A stretch of 64,000 bases of DNA from Labyrinthula sp. Ha (lineage: Eukaryota > Sar > Bigyra > Labyrinthulida > Labyrinthulaceae), in assembly GCA_015227615.1 (NCBI GenBank), contig JAALGZ010000012.1, forward strand, positions 310,001 through 374,000, written 5' to 3'. The notes under the pieces were generated by a model. That model searched no databases and was not told the DNA's origin. It worked only from the letters and a program-made list of their open reading frames with translations. The position numbers were made by a program, and so were the translations under genes. Shown here one piece after another: positions 45,256-59,100 of this stretch; the stretch's first letter is position 1, and each line of letters opens with the position of its first letter.

Positions 45256-45591
45256 ATGAAAAGGTCAAGAAAAAGAGAAAGAAAAACGGTGAAAACAATA
45301 ATAAGAATAAGAGGTTGCAAAATTGTGTTTGTTGATATGAAATCGTTCAAATAAAATTTGTAAGAGAAAACAGGGAAACCAATTCAAAACGTAGAAAAAA
45401 TTCCAAACAAAATAAAAAATTATTAAGAGATTGCCGTAGAAGATGCTGGAGAATTATTGGAGCATTCTCAACTTTTTCTTACACTCGCCGAAGGTTTTAC
45501 CGAGTATGCCGGTCAAATAGAAAATACTGTTATTGAAATCATGCCACAATCAGATCTCTTGAGTATTTTTTTCAAGTTCATAATTCTATAA
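45256..45591 (+). pseudogene. possible decayed paralogue of the upstream 230-residue gene
   Basis: A short Arg/Lys-rich start (MKRSRKRERKTVKT) is followed, after stops, by an open segment at 45427-45591 reading VEDAGELLEHSQLFLTLAEG. This aligns with MESFEELMEKSQIPLETVSK of the upstream gene: E.....EL.E.SQ..L is shared, and the codons line up without gaps over 12 positions. The purine-rich lead-in also resembles the upstream gene's leader. The frame is broken between the two parts. The match is short, so this is tentative. Confidence 0.3.
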
Positions 45592-48500
45592 TTAATCCAA
45601 CTATATAAGTATTTGCACACTTGGAGAAAAAGTATGGAACTTACATTAACTTTGCAGTTCAAAAAGCAGCGAGATCCAGTTCTTAGTGTCTGCCTTCCAA
45701 ATCTATGAACAGTATGGTTTAAAAACACTGTGTTGCTTTGGGACTAAAATCTAGAATAGGGTTTTGTACTTTTTGATGCATACCAGTTAAGAATAAAAGG
45801 AAGTAACAAAAACTATCAATTGACTAGTAAATTGGGAACACGATATCTTCCGTGTCTTATGTTACTCTTTTCCTCAGAAGAATTTTCCAACAATGGTATG
45901 GTTAAAATGTTTGTCTACTGGCGTAGTGCTGATGAAGTCTATGTGAGTTGATGTTTATCTACTCGGGATGAATCTTCAAGTAATCTGATATTCTATGTCG
46001 AGGCTGAAGAAATCATCAGAGTGCTAGGGTTCTAAATTAATGCAATCCAGGCTAGCTATAGTGACCAAGAAGTCACCCTGAAATGTATACTCGAGAGAGG
46101 CGCTGTAATGAGCAGAAAAGGTGTGTCTTATTGTAAGAAAAGCCAAATCTACCTTGGTTTGCGTTTATAAGGCGATTTACTCGTAAGACTCTTTTTTTTA
46201 ATCTTATTTGCAGTGCTTGCGGTTAACTCTACTCTTTTGTGATAATCTGTATCTAAATTCCTTTTTTGTTAATTTGTTTTACCTTAATTTTCTAGAATAC
46301 TCTACAAACTATTTTATACTTTTACATCTATTGATAACTGAAGAATAATAACTGAGAAAATAACACAATTAATATACGCAAAGCAAATAGTTAGGGAAAA
46401 ATAAAACCCAATTGGCAAGTATAGATTTCGGTTTTGAGAATGCAGCATACTTATATCATCAACTTAGACAAGGTTGGACTCTTTTAAAAACCTCTTTTTC
46501 ACAGAGCTGCATGGCTCTTTCAGTTCTTATTATAAAAAGAGTTAACGTTGAAGATCAATAAATATCTTTTTGCCATAAATATAAGCTGCTTCTACCGACA
46601 TAACGCTGGAATGAGCTTAAAGGCTTCTCTTAACTTTAAGATACTCTCCCATCCGTTTTGTCGTTATATAGGCTATTCCCTGTACCCAAATTATCCACCT
46701 TTTGCTACTAGTAACTTTTCTTGACGAACTTATTCACTCGAACAGGATCGTTTTCTTCCATTCTGATGGTGATTGTTGCAATAGCTTAGCTCTCTGAAAC
46801 ATTAAATATAGGGAAACTCATGACTATATGCCATTCGAAACAACTTGGATACCAAAATTATCTTGGAGCTTTCAAGTGTCGTATCCTAAGTAATATCTTT
46901 TTGCAGTAGGGGTCTAGTCAACGTAAAAAGGTCAACAGTCATAAAACTGTACTTAGATCTGAAAGTTCACATGATTTCATAGTAAATCGAAAAATATTCT
47001 AGAAGAAAAGCCGATGAGACGTCAAAATCTGATTTTTTAAGCAATAATAAAAATTTAATTATGTTTGTAGATGTGTTTGGCAATGGGGTATTGTACTACG
47101 AATAACGAGATGTTTATAGATGTTCACTGCTTAAACTAAACTCCTTCAACAGTATTAAACTAAAGATTAAATAATGTTCTTCACTTGCAGAGACATTTTT
47201 ATTTAAAAAACAGAAAAAAAATATTCTTTAAAAGGCGTTTTATTCTTTTTAACGACATAATAAGTTTTTATTGAACTATTTGAATTTGTGATTTTGTCTT
47301 GTAAAGTTACTTTTAAATTATTGTATCAAGCTTCCTGTTTATTATAATTAGATTAAACAATCTAAGAATGCCAGTTATATTTAAATTCCTTTTCATTAAA
47401 ATTGAGATTTCTTATCTACAAGGCTGAGTTACAGTTGGTATATTTCAAATGTTAGTCGCCCCCACATTCTCGTTTTCCTTCATAGTTTCTTATTTCTTAT
47501 CCCTATACTTTGAAGCAAGACCTTGATGCTGAATATTATCAACAACGAAAAGGCAAAAAGTATTGATTCTTACTACACTTCTTACAACATGAGTAACTTT
47601 GCTTATATTTAGCAGGATTATATTTTTGACTTAGTGCATTGAACTCAAGATAAGCTGTATTCATTTGTCCTTTCCTTAGCAAGAAATTATTCAGACGTAC
47701 GAATCTTCTTTAGCAATATCCAAGACAAAAGTCTGTGGGTGTATCTTCTATAGTAACTGTGATTTTAGTTAGTGAATTATCCTTAATCTTATTTCATTAT
47801 GTCAAATACACTCAAAAAAATACTTTTTGTCATTAAGGGACATTTTTTTCAATTTTGATTAAGCTTCCAGGGATGAGTTATATTACGTCCAAAAACTTTA
47901 TATTTTGTACTAAGGTTTTATTTTATGAATCCAAGTCAATATACTTTGATTAACCTTGCATCTACGATTAAGGTATTTTTACTTATACAGTTAGAGGTAT
48001 ATGAAGCATTCGAAGAACTAAATAGAATATATCATATAAAACGTTTTATAGAAAATATTTAATATAATAATTGATGTAGCTGCACATTCTATAAAGAAAA
48101 GAATTAGTTAGCTAACAAACTCTGCAATAAGTAGCCTAATAGGTTGAAATTCAGTGGTTGACCAATTACTGTATCAGTAAGTCTAAAGTGAACTAAATCT
48201 CTCATTACACATATTCAATCTGTATGTTTTCTTTGGTGACAATATTTAATGACTTAAATAGGAGTATGGTCCAAATTCCAGTACATGATATACTCAGGAG
48301 AGTTTACTATTACGAAATTGAATTAGCTGAGCTATCTCACATTGTTAGGTGTAAAATTTTGAATCTTTGTTTCTAATTGGCTTATATCTTTATTTTTATT
48401 AAGATCATGATCAATTTAATTACGGATTTTACTAGTCAATGGGTTTGTTAGTAATAATATAGTCAGGTGGAACAAATTGGTAAAATGGCTGTTTTATGAT

Positions 48501-51196
48501 TTTTACTTGAACATGATACACCGGTGATGTTAACTAACAAATACGTGTTAGCCAACAATCACTTCAAATTGGCAAGTCCACTGGGTTTGCGAATCGTTGA
48601 GCTGTCGTATCTTACATTTTTGATAGATGAAACTGAAGAAATTCTGGATAATATACAGAATATTAAAGGCTATTTAATATTTTCGGCTGATCTACCATGG
48701 CTTTATTATTTATATAAATCTATGTCACTTGAAGTGACTCAGAGAAGGTGAAGAGGAGATTTTGGGCTTTATTGGAGAATTAAGTGTTCAAGGGAGAGTT
48801 TCAAGCCTTATGAAATTTTGAAGTGATCAAATTCGTATTCTTTCCTTAATAAAAGCCGAGGAACTTGGCTGCTGGTGTTTACCGCCCGGAGTAAAGAGTT
48901 TAAGAATGGAAAATCTAATGGATTCAGAACATTCGTACTAGGATTAATCCCACACCTAGAGAAATAACTTAAGGAATACGGGAAATAACTCTGTAGCTTC
49001 CTGTTTTATTTTTCGCTTAATATCAGTTGTAGAGAACGACTTGCGCAAAACTAAGATTAATTATAGCCAATTTTCCTAGAAATTTATCATGGTTTGTTTC
49101 GTTAGTATGCCATCTTCTTAGTTTTCTGAATAATATATATTACCAGCTCGATCTTATTGACAGAAGGTCTATATTTTTTAAACATGTTTCAGAAATAAAT
49201 ATTTTTTTGGAGAACATGCAAGTATCATGCCCCCTTGGTTTGTTTGCTGCTATGTCATTTATTCATGTAGCAAATCTATTCACCTGGTAATTGGTACTCC
49301 ATCTGCTTTCAAAATAGTCCAAATGCTGCTACGTAGATAGTTATGCCTTACTTCAGTGGTTCATGGTATTTTGTTGTACGTATAATCTTCAGCCAGTGAT
49401 GTATTTTTCAAACTTTCTGATATTAATATTAATTTTTTCAGGAGTAGGAAGATTCATAATACCATCACTTCAATACCCAGCTTCTGTAAATTGACTGTTA
49501 CAACTCCATATGTACTTGCTTAAAGTTTCCAGAGTTTGGCACTCTTGTATCATCCATCAAGTGACATCTTGATTAATTTTATAACTCTTATCATTTACCC
49601 ATTTCATCAAAATGATGAGGTTGGGTGTTCTTGAGTTATGGCTTATAATTTTTATTTATTTCGTTGAGTACATGGTACTGTCGGTTCTTCCATCTTCTGT
49701 CTCAGTTCCTCAGCTTTGATTGGTTATAACTCTACGCTATCCTCAAGTTACCATGTTATAGCTAATTCTTTTCTAAGTAATAGATTAACGGGTTTCTCTT
49801 AGATGTGCATTCTCTCTATCTTGGACCTCTCTCCATATAAAAATCTATTTCTTAGCTTGGGAGTAAGACAATTCAGTTCTTTAGAAAATCTCTGGGTATC
49901 TGTTATATTTTCGAGCTATGCTTCATTTGTTTAGGTAAATTGCGAGAATAGACTGATTTTGTTCATAAAAACAGATTGGTTATGTGGAACGTATTAGGCT
50001 AGAGTAAAAGGTTTTAGACTAAGACTTCTGTAAGACTTAGCTTCAGGTGTGGAGTGACCAACGCTTCGCTTTGCTGAATAGATTTCAAGATCTATAATAT
50101 CTTTTAAGGTAAAGATTACGGACATTGAATTGGTGACAGAAAAATATTTTTCAGAATGTAAAAATTAAAGGTCCTAGGAAAAGGTTGCTGTGGAAATGGT
50201 AACATTCTTTATTTAGCTATTACACATAAACTATGAAACGCAGTTTGTATCTTCTTACTGAAATGCCCAACAGCATGCCGACACAACTGTGCCGTCTGAA
50301 ATATTAAAAGTTGTAGCAAATATCTGCCCATTTTGCTGACATCCGAGCATTGGTTCTTGAAGTAAGTACAGGTTCTTGTTATCTATTCTTGAATTCAAAA
50401 GACTTTTTCGTGATGGCCAGATGGTTATATTAGCCTTCTCAAGTTATTAAAGAAAGATGGGTACAGAGACTAGAGCAAAATACCTTTCCATTGTAGTTTA
50501 ACTTCACAGCTAGCTCCCATGTGGTGTCGAAAGGTGCTGTAGCTGTTGAAACTAAATTTGTAAGTTCTTTTAACATGAACGTGACGAGCTCTTCAGAAGA
50601 AAAGGAGGTTTGGAAAAGTTGAAATACTTGTTCTTTGCTAGTCTCATCTTTTTCGCACACAAATTTTAACCTTTAGCGTTGTGTTCTTCAAGAATAAAAC
50701 TTTTCAGCCTTTGACTACCTGCAGGATGTTAGTGAATTTTATCACAGTAGAACCACCAATGTTCACAGAACTGTTTCTAAATCTTTGCTTTAGAGGGCTT
50801 ATACCTCTGCAACTCCTTCTAGATGAAGATTTATGTGATAACTCATTATGTTTGATATCTTTTCTTCTTACTTCTACGTGCCAAAGCATTTTATTTGGTA
50901 TGACCTATATGCCTCTTAATATGTTTCATCAAATACTTAACTCAGCAATTCGATTCACATACTACTGGGAACAACTAAAAGACCTAACTTATGTTTTGCT
51001 GGAACATTTTAATTAGAATTAACCGAAATATTCGATTATTCGAATCATAAGTTTTTGGCTTCGGAAGCGCTCAAGAATTCAGGAGTTACGTGAGAACTTT
51101 CGTTTTACAAACCAAACCAACGGACACAAAATTCCATAATATACCGTTAGTAATTTGATCTATTAGTGGAAATTATAAAAACGAGAAAAGGAAAAG
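45592..51196. other. 5.6-kb desert
   Basis: AT-rich and mostly without ORFs. The only cluster worth noting is minus-strand open segments at about 50890-50220, discussed as a finding. A 111-codon plus-strand ORF at 50681-51016 has no recognisable content. The right end is the upstream region of the DUF3754 gene. Confidence 0.45.
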
Positions 51197-52782
51197 ATGT
51201 TTGTACCTCGAAAGCGCCAAGCATTCCAGATAAGTTATGATGCACTATTGAACCTATGTTCTTTTCAAATAAATAAATCTAAGGCTATATCAGCACTTTC
51301 TTCAATCCAACTAAAAGAATTACTTGAAAAAAACGCCACAACACTTACTGATCAAAGTATTGAACACAATTATATAACTTTTTTTGATCCTTCTCTACCA
51401 AACTCTTCAGGAGCTTCAAATAAGCAAACCGAACAATTTCTTCGTAGAATAAAAAAAATGGAGGATTCTTTTTTATCTAACGCAATAAATAAACTAGAAG
51501 AAGGCAGGTTTCACAAATTATCTTTAAAGGAAGAAGAATATGCTTTTCGAAATTCACACGAGTTTACTGCACCAATAAATATAAAATGGAGTACGTTTGA
51601 TAAAAATTTATTACAAGATGTAAATATTTATGATCTAGACAAACCAAAGAGTAGTGATCATGTTCTTATTTTTCATAGAGGAGTTGGTCTGTATACTCTT
51701 ATGCGTGTTTTTATTTTAGGCATGGAATCCGTGGATTTTTTATTTCTGATAAAATAAATGAAGGAATAAGAAGATTTAAATATTATTTTTCTTCACGAGC
51801 AGCGAATATAACAAATAGAGCAACATCTAATATAGCACAACAAAAACAACGTGCAAAGAAGAAGATACAAACAATAATTCAGAAACAACCAAGAGTAAGA
51901 AAGTTAGTTTCTACCGTGTTTAAAAGTGGTGAAAATACTATGGATAATATAAAAAGCAATGAAGAAAAAATATCAGATGACTTGATCTCAACTGCAGAAA
52001 AACAGCGGCTCTGTATAAAGAATCTTCCTTTTGATTTAGGTAAGTTTTTTAATAAAATATATTTACAAGAACCAACATTTAAAGAAGTAGTTTTTATTTA
52101 TAGAGACACAAACCCTCAAGTTCCAACAGTATTGAAAACAGATTCAGTCTCAGTTTCTTTTGAAGATAAATTAACTAGTGGAAACTACAAGAATATATGT
52201 ATTCGATATTTTCGAGATGTTCCCATGGCAGATTTAAATGTTCTTTTTCCTTTTCAAAATACCACATTAAAATCTTCAGATAGAATAAGTTTCTTTCTCA
52301 CAACTTCAATGCTCTTAGCAAGTATTTCACCACTTTTGCAATTTCCCTTTTCTTCCCTGGCAGCATCAAAAGCTTGGATTTTAGCTGTTTTTGGTTCTGC
52401 AGCACTGTTTGCTCGATTATCTTCGAGAATGATAATGACATATTCCTATTATAGCACTTTAACAGAAGCATCAACTGGAAAAAGAATTTATGCAAAAGAC
52501 TTAGCAGCCTTAAAATTAATAGAGATTGAAGCTATTGAACAAATCAAAAAGGAAAAATGTTTAGTTTTTATGGTACTTTATGAAAGTGAGAGCTCAATGA
52601 CAGAGTTACAAATTAATTTCAGTTGTCGACAGTTCTTGAATGTTATTTGTTATGAACATATTACATTTGATTCTTCCAAAGCGTTGAAAGAACTTTTAAA
52701 CCAAGGCTTGATTCAACTTCATTTGGAATCTGGATCAAAACTAAAATCATACTCGGTGCGGAAAAATGCAGATCTGATATAA
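51197..52782 (+). CDS. DUF3754 / TMEM143-type mitochondrial membrane protein, one 29-nt intron
   Basis: Exon 1 51197-51690 and exon 2 51720-52782 give 518 residues. Hallmarks of the DUF3754 (TMEM143-like) family are present: the N-terminal basic FVPRKRQAFQ start, FHRGVGLHGIRGFFISDKIN (family: iyRGig....G....KiD) formed across the splice junction, and two C-terminal membrane segments (about 330-370, LTTSMLLASISPLLQF and WILAVFGSAALFARL) followed by a conserved cytoplasmic tail. Family members are organelle membrane proteins of unclear function, mitochondrial in animals and plastidic or mitochondrial in plants. Unspliced, the frame hits a stop 60 nt later. Convergent with the next gene, 120 bp between stops. 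Confidence 0.82.
51691..51719 (+). other. 29-nt GT-AG intron
   Basis: Begins GTATACTCTTATG and ends TTTATTTTAG. Phase 2; the split codon becomes CTG and the conserved RGVGLHGIRG motif is completed only after removal. Confidence 0.88.
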
Positions 52783-52902
52783 AGACTAAGCTGTAAACAA
52801 ACACAATTTAAATCTAAGTACTAAAAAAGTAAAAAGGATAGTACTAAACCTTCGCAAAAAAAGAACTGTTCAACACTTTGTATACCGCAAAACACACCGT
52901 AA

Positions 52903-53457
52903 TCAACACAAATTATTACTTTGACTAAACAAGTTGATCCCACTTCCACTCAACCTACTTAACTCTTGTAAGATCTCCTCAGTTTGTACTCTTACTGCTT
53001 CTTTAAGTAACTCTTGAAGAAGGTCAATATCCATCTGCTGCTCAACGTCCACTTTTTTATGACCCTGAATCTGTCTCTCATGGTATCCATAAGCACTATT
53101 CATCTGAACACTTCTTCTAGTTCTTTTCGATCTTCCTCCTCCGTAAAGAAACTCCCAAGGATTTGGTTCAGTTCTCAAAATATTTAAAAGACCCGTTTCA
53201 ACGTTCTTTGGAAAAGGTTGACGTCCATCACAACACCTTATATGTGCAAGAAGAGTTCTTCGAAAGCTATCCTTAGGATGTTTCACTCTAGCTTTACGTG
53301 TCAAAACCCACTGATTGAAACAACGAGCCGAAAGTATTCCCTTCACACATATTCCTCCACTAGCTAGAGGCTTCACAAAACTTAAGAACACAGAAAACGA
53401 AGTTCGTCTTGTTACTTCTTCTACACTTTTTGTATCACTATTCAATGAAACTTTCAT
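52903..53457 (-). CDS. hypothetical protein, 184 residues
   Basis: Intronless ORF convergent with the DUF3754 gene. The protein is basic in its first 120 residues (RKARVKHPKDSFRRTLLAHIRCCDGR) and ends with an acidic helical segment (QQMDIDLLQELLKEAVRVQTEEILQELSRL, about 138-167) that could be a coiled coil. No family recognised. The close 3' spacing to a real gene and the balanced composition favour a real gene. Confidence 0.6.
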   Translation of the reverse strand: MKVSLNSDTKSVEEVTRRTSFSVFLSFVKPLASGGICVKGILSARCFNQWVLTRKARVKHPKDSFRRTLLAHIRCCDGRQPFPKNVETGLLNILRTEPNPWEFLYGGGRSKRTRRSVQMNSAYGYHERQIQGHKKVDVEQQMDIDLLQELLKEAVRVQTEEILQELSRLSGSGINLFSQSNNLC

Positions 53458-55279
53458 TTTCTTTTTTTTTTTATTTCCTTCTTTTTATATTTATCTGGGC
53501 AATTATTCTATTATTTAATTCTGTTATTACACCTGGTTGTAGATTGTATCTAGAATTAAGTGGTTGACGGACAAATGTCGGTTTATTGCTTGTATTGGTT
53601 CGTTGCTGTATATTCTATTATACCTCCTGATAAAGGGACTCAACTACTGTTTTTGTGTTAAAAATGGTGTATACTGCTCTGGTCATGAAATATGTGTCGA
53701 GAATATATTTAATATTTTTTAGCTGTGATTATTACCAAACAAAATATAAAATAGTAAACTAAGTGTGTATTTATATTACCTATTCACTAAATTTTTTTAA
53801 AGTAAGTTTGAAATTTTATTGCGAGTTTACCCGGTTATTCTATCTGATATATACCGACATACACTTTTATATTTTATAGGTTGATTTATTATCTCCGGTA
53901 TTATGCTGGTTTATCCTGATAACCTGATCGTTCTAAAATTTTATTGCGGAAACGGTGTGTGAAGAAACTGTATCCCAGTTCAATTTATAGTAAGTTTCTT
54001 CTCTTAAATTATATCGAGATTTTAAAAAGATATGTTGTTTAATGAGAAACCCGTTATATTTTCTTTTGAATGAATTCTTTATTTTTATTAGAGAATGGAA
54101 ATGGTTGAAAGAATATCTAAGATTTTGTGTTACTTGTTTTCTTAAACAGATTTCTTCTTGCTTAAATTTTTGAAAAGAAAAATGTTTCTTGATTATATCT
54201 TAACTTTTATGGACTGTTCTTTTTTTATTAAACACTTCTTCCTGGGTTAGGTTTTAACTTTATGCATATATATATATAAGTTTTACATAAAAACTATAAT
54301 TGAAATACCACAGGAAGATCATCCACATGTTTAAATTCCACAGCTATTATCAGTGCCTCATATTAGTATATGAAAACAAAGACTTAACTTAATCAACAAA
54401 GAGTGAATACTTAAGAAAAACCTGTTCACTAATTAAACTTAATCTATCATTAGAATCCTCTATTTATAAACCCTCTTTTAATTTTTTTCAGTTAGTATAT
54501 CTTTTCGTCCTTCAACAAAGAAATTATATTTTATTTCTTGTAATCTATCATATCTCATTAAATTTTATATCCCGAACTCTGGGCTTATGGGCCTCTAAGT
54601 AATTACTAATTGCTTAGGTGTACCGGGAATAAAAATCTAAATCGCGTTTTTATAGTTTTCTAAATAGACCATATTCCGCGATGAAGCTTCATGCTTGGAA
54701 AACGGTCATTTAAACCATGCGTGTTTCATTAATCCTGACTTCACCCGACTTTAAAATCAGAAGATATAGTCAATATTACATATTATACACGATGGATAAC
54801 CTGATTCTCTTATCGAATGTTAAGAACCATGTTTCTCTATAACCATATATACTCACTTTTTATGATAAATCCTCTAAGAAGTTCTCGAATAATACCTTGA
54901 TATAAACTACTGATGAGCTTTGATCTCCTTTTTCGTGTGACCAGGTGGCTTAGTCTACTAAAAAAAATTTCGGGGAAACTAATAAAACAGACTTTAGTAC
55001 AGAATTATCTGATAACATGTAGGTAACTCATAACTACATACTCTGCTTCCCAACAATGTAAAAACTAATTCTCCTCTTGCCATTGTCGTCTATTACTGTT
55101 AGAGGTATAGAATGAGGAAACTTCTTCATTGGGGAATTAAAGATCCTTAAACTCTCTCAATGCAAATTTAATTTTTTTTAGGATCATGAAAAGGAACTCG
55201 TGATTGTCAAACTCATCAATGAGGAATTCATAAGGATCCTCAATAATTCTTAGTCAAATCATCATTCAATGTGGTAGTG

Positions 55280-56160
55280 AGACTCACTCCGTCTCACACA
55301 GTCACTGGGAAGGTTTCTCAAGAGTCCGAATGAGACCCCTAGGAGAGCTCAATCTGAACCCTTAATTACAGTCGAATCTATATAGTCATCAAAAATTTTG
55401 GGGAATCAAGAAAAGATAGATAAAGCTGTCAAATCCTTTGGTTTTGAGAAGTGACGCCTCTCCGGAACGTAAAGTGGTACCAAAGCACCGAAAAACCCGC
55501 TAAGTGACCTAGGTAAGATCTAGCAAGACGATTCAGCGGTCTCCGGGAACGTTAAGACTCTTTCTCAGGCAGAATCAGTAGCTTAGAAGTTTTTGTCAAA
55601 ACAAACAGCATACAATTTTTTGTTCTACAAGTAGTTGTGAGGATGGTGCGTAAAAGCTGAACGAAGCAGGAACACTACTCTAAACCGGTTGGCTTCACAA
55701 TTTTAAGAGTGAAAGGAAGAGAGCGATGAAAGCTGTCTGCCATTGGTCCACAAAAGGGAACCCTAACGATTTAACACTTAAAAATGTTATTAACGATACC
55801 AAAATGCAGTGTTACTACATTATAACGACCGTTACTTGCATCCAACACCAAAAACCAAGCTCTGGTCCTCATTTCAGTTACACAAGAGGATGTGGTATTC
55901 CTCCTCTCATCAAATCTGGGCAAGCTACTTGGATTCTGGAATGCCATGATAATGAATCTGAATAGTTCGGTGAGCTTAATGGGGGGTAATGCAACTAAGT
56001 CCGACTGGTGAGATTAAGCTTCAGAGGGGAATAAGAGCCAAACTGAAGGTCCTCAGCAGGGTAAGCAATCCAGCCTTGTATGCAGCAAAGGTTCGTTCTT
56101 AGTTTTTAAGGGCTCAAGGCAACCAAAAAATTCACCTCAGGCCCATTTTTTCGGAAGTCA
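55280..56160. other. GC-richer compositional island of unknown origin
   Basis: Base composition rises clearly above the surroundings, with phrases such as GACGCCTCTCCGGAACG and CGGTCTCCGGGAACG. An ORF at 55726-55965 (79 codons) has no recognisable domain. Similar composition marks the LINE at the left of the window, so this may be an old mobile-element or organelle-derived insert. I could not identify it. Confidence 0.35.
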
Positions 56161-59100
56161 AAGATTAACTTCAGTCATGAGCAGTGGGGAAATGTGAGGA
56201 TGTTTTCTTCTTAATATGTTGCCCCATTTATCAAACCAGCAACATCTTTGGACAAACAGGTAATTTTTCTTAAGCAAACTTTAGTGAGGCTCTTTTGTGG
56301 AGGTGAAATTGCAATACTAAACGATGACATTCAAGACAGGATGTGACAATGGAATACGCAGTTACAGCGCTCTCCCTGGAAATGTTTTCAACTGGAATAT
56401 GTTATTAACATTCGCCAATCTATCTTGATGTTGAGTTTACCGACACATTTAACCTAAATCTTAAAACCCTCAAAATCCCAGAACCCTGTTCCTTATTCTC
56501 CATGGGGCATTAACAAACTTATTTTCGAAACTTAATTATTTGTCTCTTACTTGAGTACCATCAGCAGAAGAGAAATTCAAAGAGGTTTGCATGGCAGATA
56601 TGTAACTATGCTTTCGACATAGTTTTGTTAGCAGTTCATATTTTTACTTTGCTAGATTCTTGACACACTAAACATATATATTGAAACATTTCGTTCAGTA
56701 GTAATGCTTAATTAATCGTGCCCAAAGGGATCTGTCTTTATGTTAACCTCGTATTAACGTATATTAGAATATTTGTTCAAGGTTCATAAAAATTCACCTT
56801 TTCCAATTTGTTATTACAAAAGGACTAAAAAACATGACTCTTACAGTTTACCATCACTGGAATTGAATGGATTAAATTAACTAAACATTTTTGCACATCA
56901 GGATTAACTAGAATATGGCAACTCGTAGAATTTAATATTTGCAGGTAGGGGTCACGTAGCGCACTATCATGATATATCAGGCGACTTTTGAGATCTCTGA
57001 ATTTATTTTCAGGGCTATTGAGGTTTTCCGCATTCCTTTGATTAGCTTTCGATAATATCATGAGATTTCTTTTCGGTTATTACTACATGGCGTATTCTTT
57101 TTTCATATCTGATGCTTTCAATTTTTAATGTAACTTGAGGTTTTGGACGGTTTTACTGATATTCCACAATAATAATGTTACTATAACACAGTCCATGGCA
57201 TTTTAGCCCATGTTCCTGTTAGTTTCTACGTATCTTTTTACCTACTGAGCCACTGGAATTATTCTTACCAATCGTCAAGCTAAGATACAATATGAGCATA
57301 TTGTCAACGGTTATCCGGGCTTCACGCATCAAAATTTCATTCCAGAAAAAAATTCTAAACAAGACTTTCTAACGGAACATTAACAGGCCTTATGGCCCAA
57401 CTTAAATGATTTTTAAACGCTGAGAGAATGTTCTAACAATATTTGGGTGATTTGGCACTTATCCGTGTGGTCCAAATGTAATCTTAGGTATTATGAGATA
57501 TAAAAAATCTCTTACATCATTTGAGAAATACAGAGCTTAGAAACCTACTGTAGCTCAAAAATTTTATAACATTATTTAATATTTTATTTTTCCCTCAAAC
57601 GGAACGCCTATGTATACATGTATTTTCTAAATCAAGCCAAGAATTGTTGGTACTAGAGCTAGTAGAAGACATATATATTGGAAGAAAGTTTAGACAAATC
57701 TGAAAAATAGCTATAGTGAAAAAAACTTTAATTAGTTAGTTGAAAGTTACCAAAATTGTTAATATATGTAAAGCTTCCCATATATGTTTTACTCTTGGCT
57801 TTTCTATAGAATATAAAAACTAGGTCAGCAGCGGTATCTTATTCTGGTCTACCTAGCTTTTAATTAGCAAAGCTATGAGAAATTTTAAGACTGTATCATG
57901 TTGTTGAATGCTAATTGCTTTAATCTTAGTATTTTTATTCAAATTTAAATTTTTCAAACAAGACATAATGATACTGTGAACCAAATATCGATATTACTTT
58001 CAAAACAGAACTTCCGGGCCTCGTACCTATGTTCATATCCCTGGAGTAAAATAATTATCCCAAAATTGTTTGATACTATTTTATGTTATTTCTCTACTTT
58101 ATAGTTACCCCAACTAGTTTCACTGTAAGGAAGGGACTCATTAAAAACTGTTCCAGCCTCATACTATGCCTAGTAAAAATTTAGATATGGCCTTTTGCAA
58201 GTAATAAACAATATAGCTCAACGTTTTGAGAAATTTGGGTCGCATACTTTGGCCCATTTATCTGATTAAACCGGTATTACAAGGGAGCTAGTTTTTCAAG
58301 TTTCGGCCATTCGATATTAAATACCGAACCAATTACTTAAGGTCTCGAAATCAAGATGAAGTATAGGCACAAAAAAATCAAAGTTTTTTTATTTTCTGAT
58401 ACTACATATTGATTGAAAAAAAAAATATTTCAAGATGGAGATATATTCATCGAAATTATTTTGAGCGAGATTAAAAGTCCAAAGTAATTCACAGCAGGTG
58501 TGGGAGCTGCCTTGTAGTTCTATGAGAATTCAAAACGCCTTCCCATATTAAATTTATTCAACTTCCCTAACAGCTCTTACTATAACATCTCACTTCTTTC
58601 CATGAAACATTATATGAGACTAAGGTGAGAATTTGACACAAATATCAGAAGGAATTGTACTTAATTCAAACCCTGGTAACCAGTTTTAAGGGTACTAGTA
58701 CTTGTTGTATTTATGGACATACTGTGAGGATTGAGTCATTTTGCAGCAGATTTGATGCAAGATACAAGCCGTTATTTTAGAGTCACCAGACATAAAAAAG
58801 AAAAATTAAACATGTATGTACAGCAAACATTCAGCTATCTCTTGGTTTGAGTCCTCTGGAGCTTTTGATACTTATCACATTGCCACTAAGGGGTTATATT
58901 GCCTGAAGAATGGTAACCATCTTACACTGCCAATCATACTACACCTTTATTTTTAAATATTCCCCTGCTAAGGAGCACTAGAACTAGCTTTTTATGCTTA
59001 AATGGTTATATACATGTCACTTAGATAACGGTACCAATAGAAAATTCACAGACATACTTTCGATACTGACACAAGGGTATGCTAGTCACATATTCCAAGT

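Noticed and set aside
50681-51016. 111-codon plus-strand ORF near the DUF3754 gene
   Set aside because: Hydrophobic, low-information sequence with no motif; the length is within chance for a window this size.
55640-56000. Group II intron-like phrases (GTGCG start, GGTTGG...AGCGATGA)
   Set aside because: Matches are short and scattered; no domain V or reverse transcriptase is visible.
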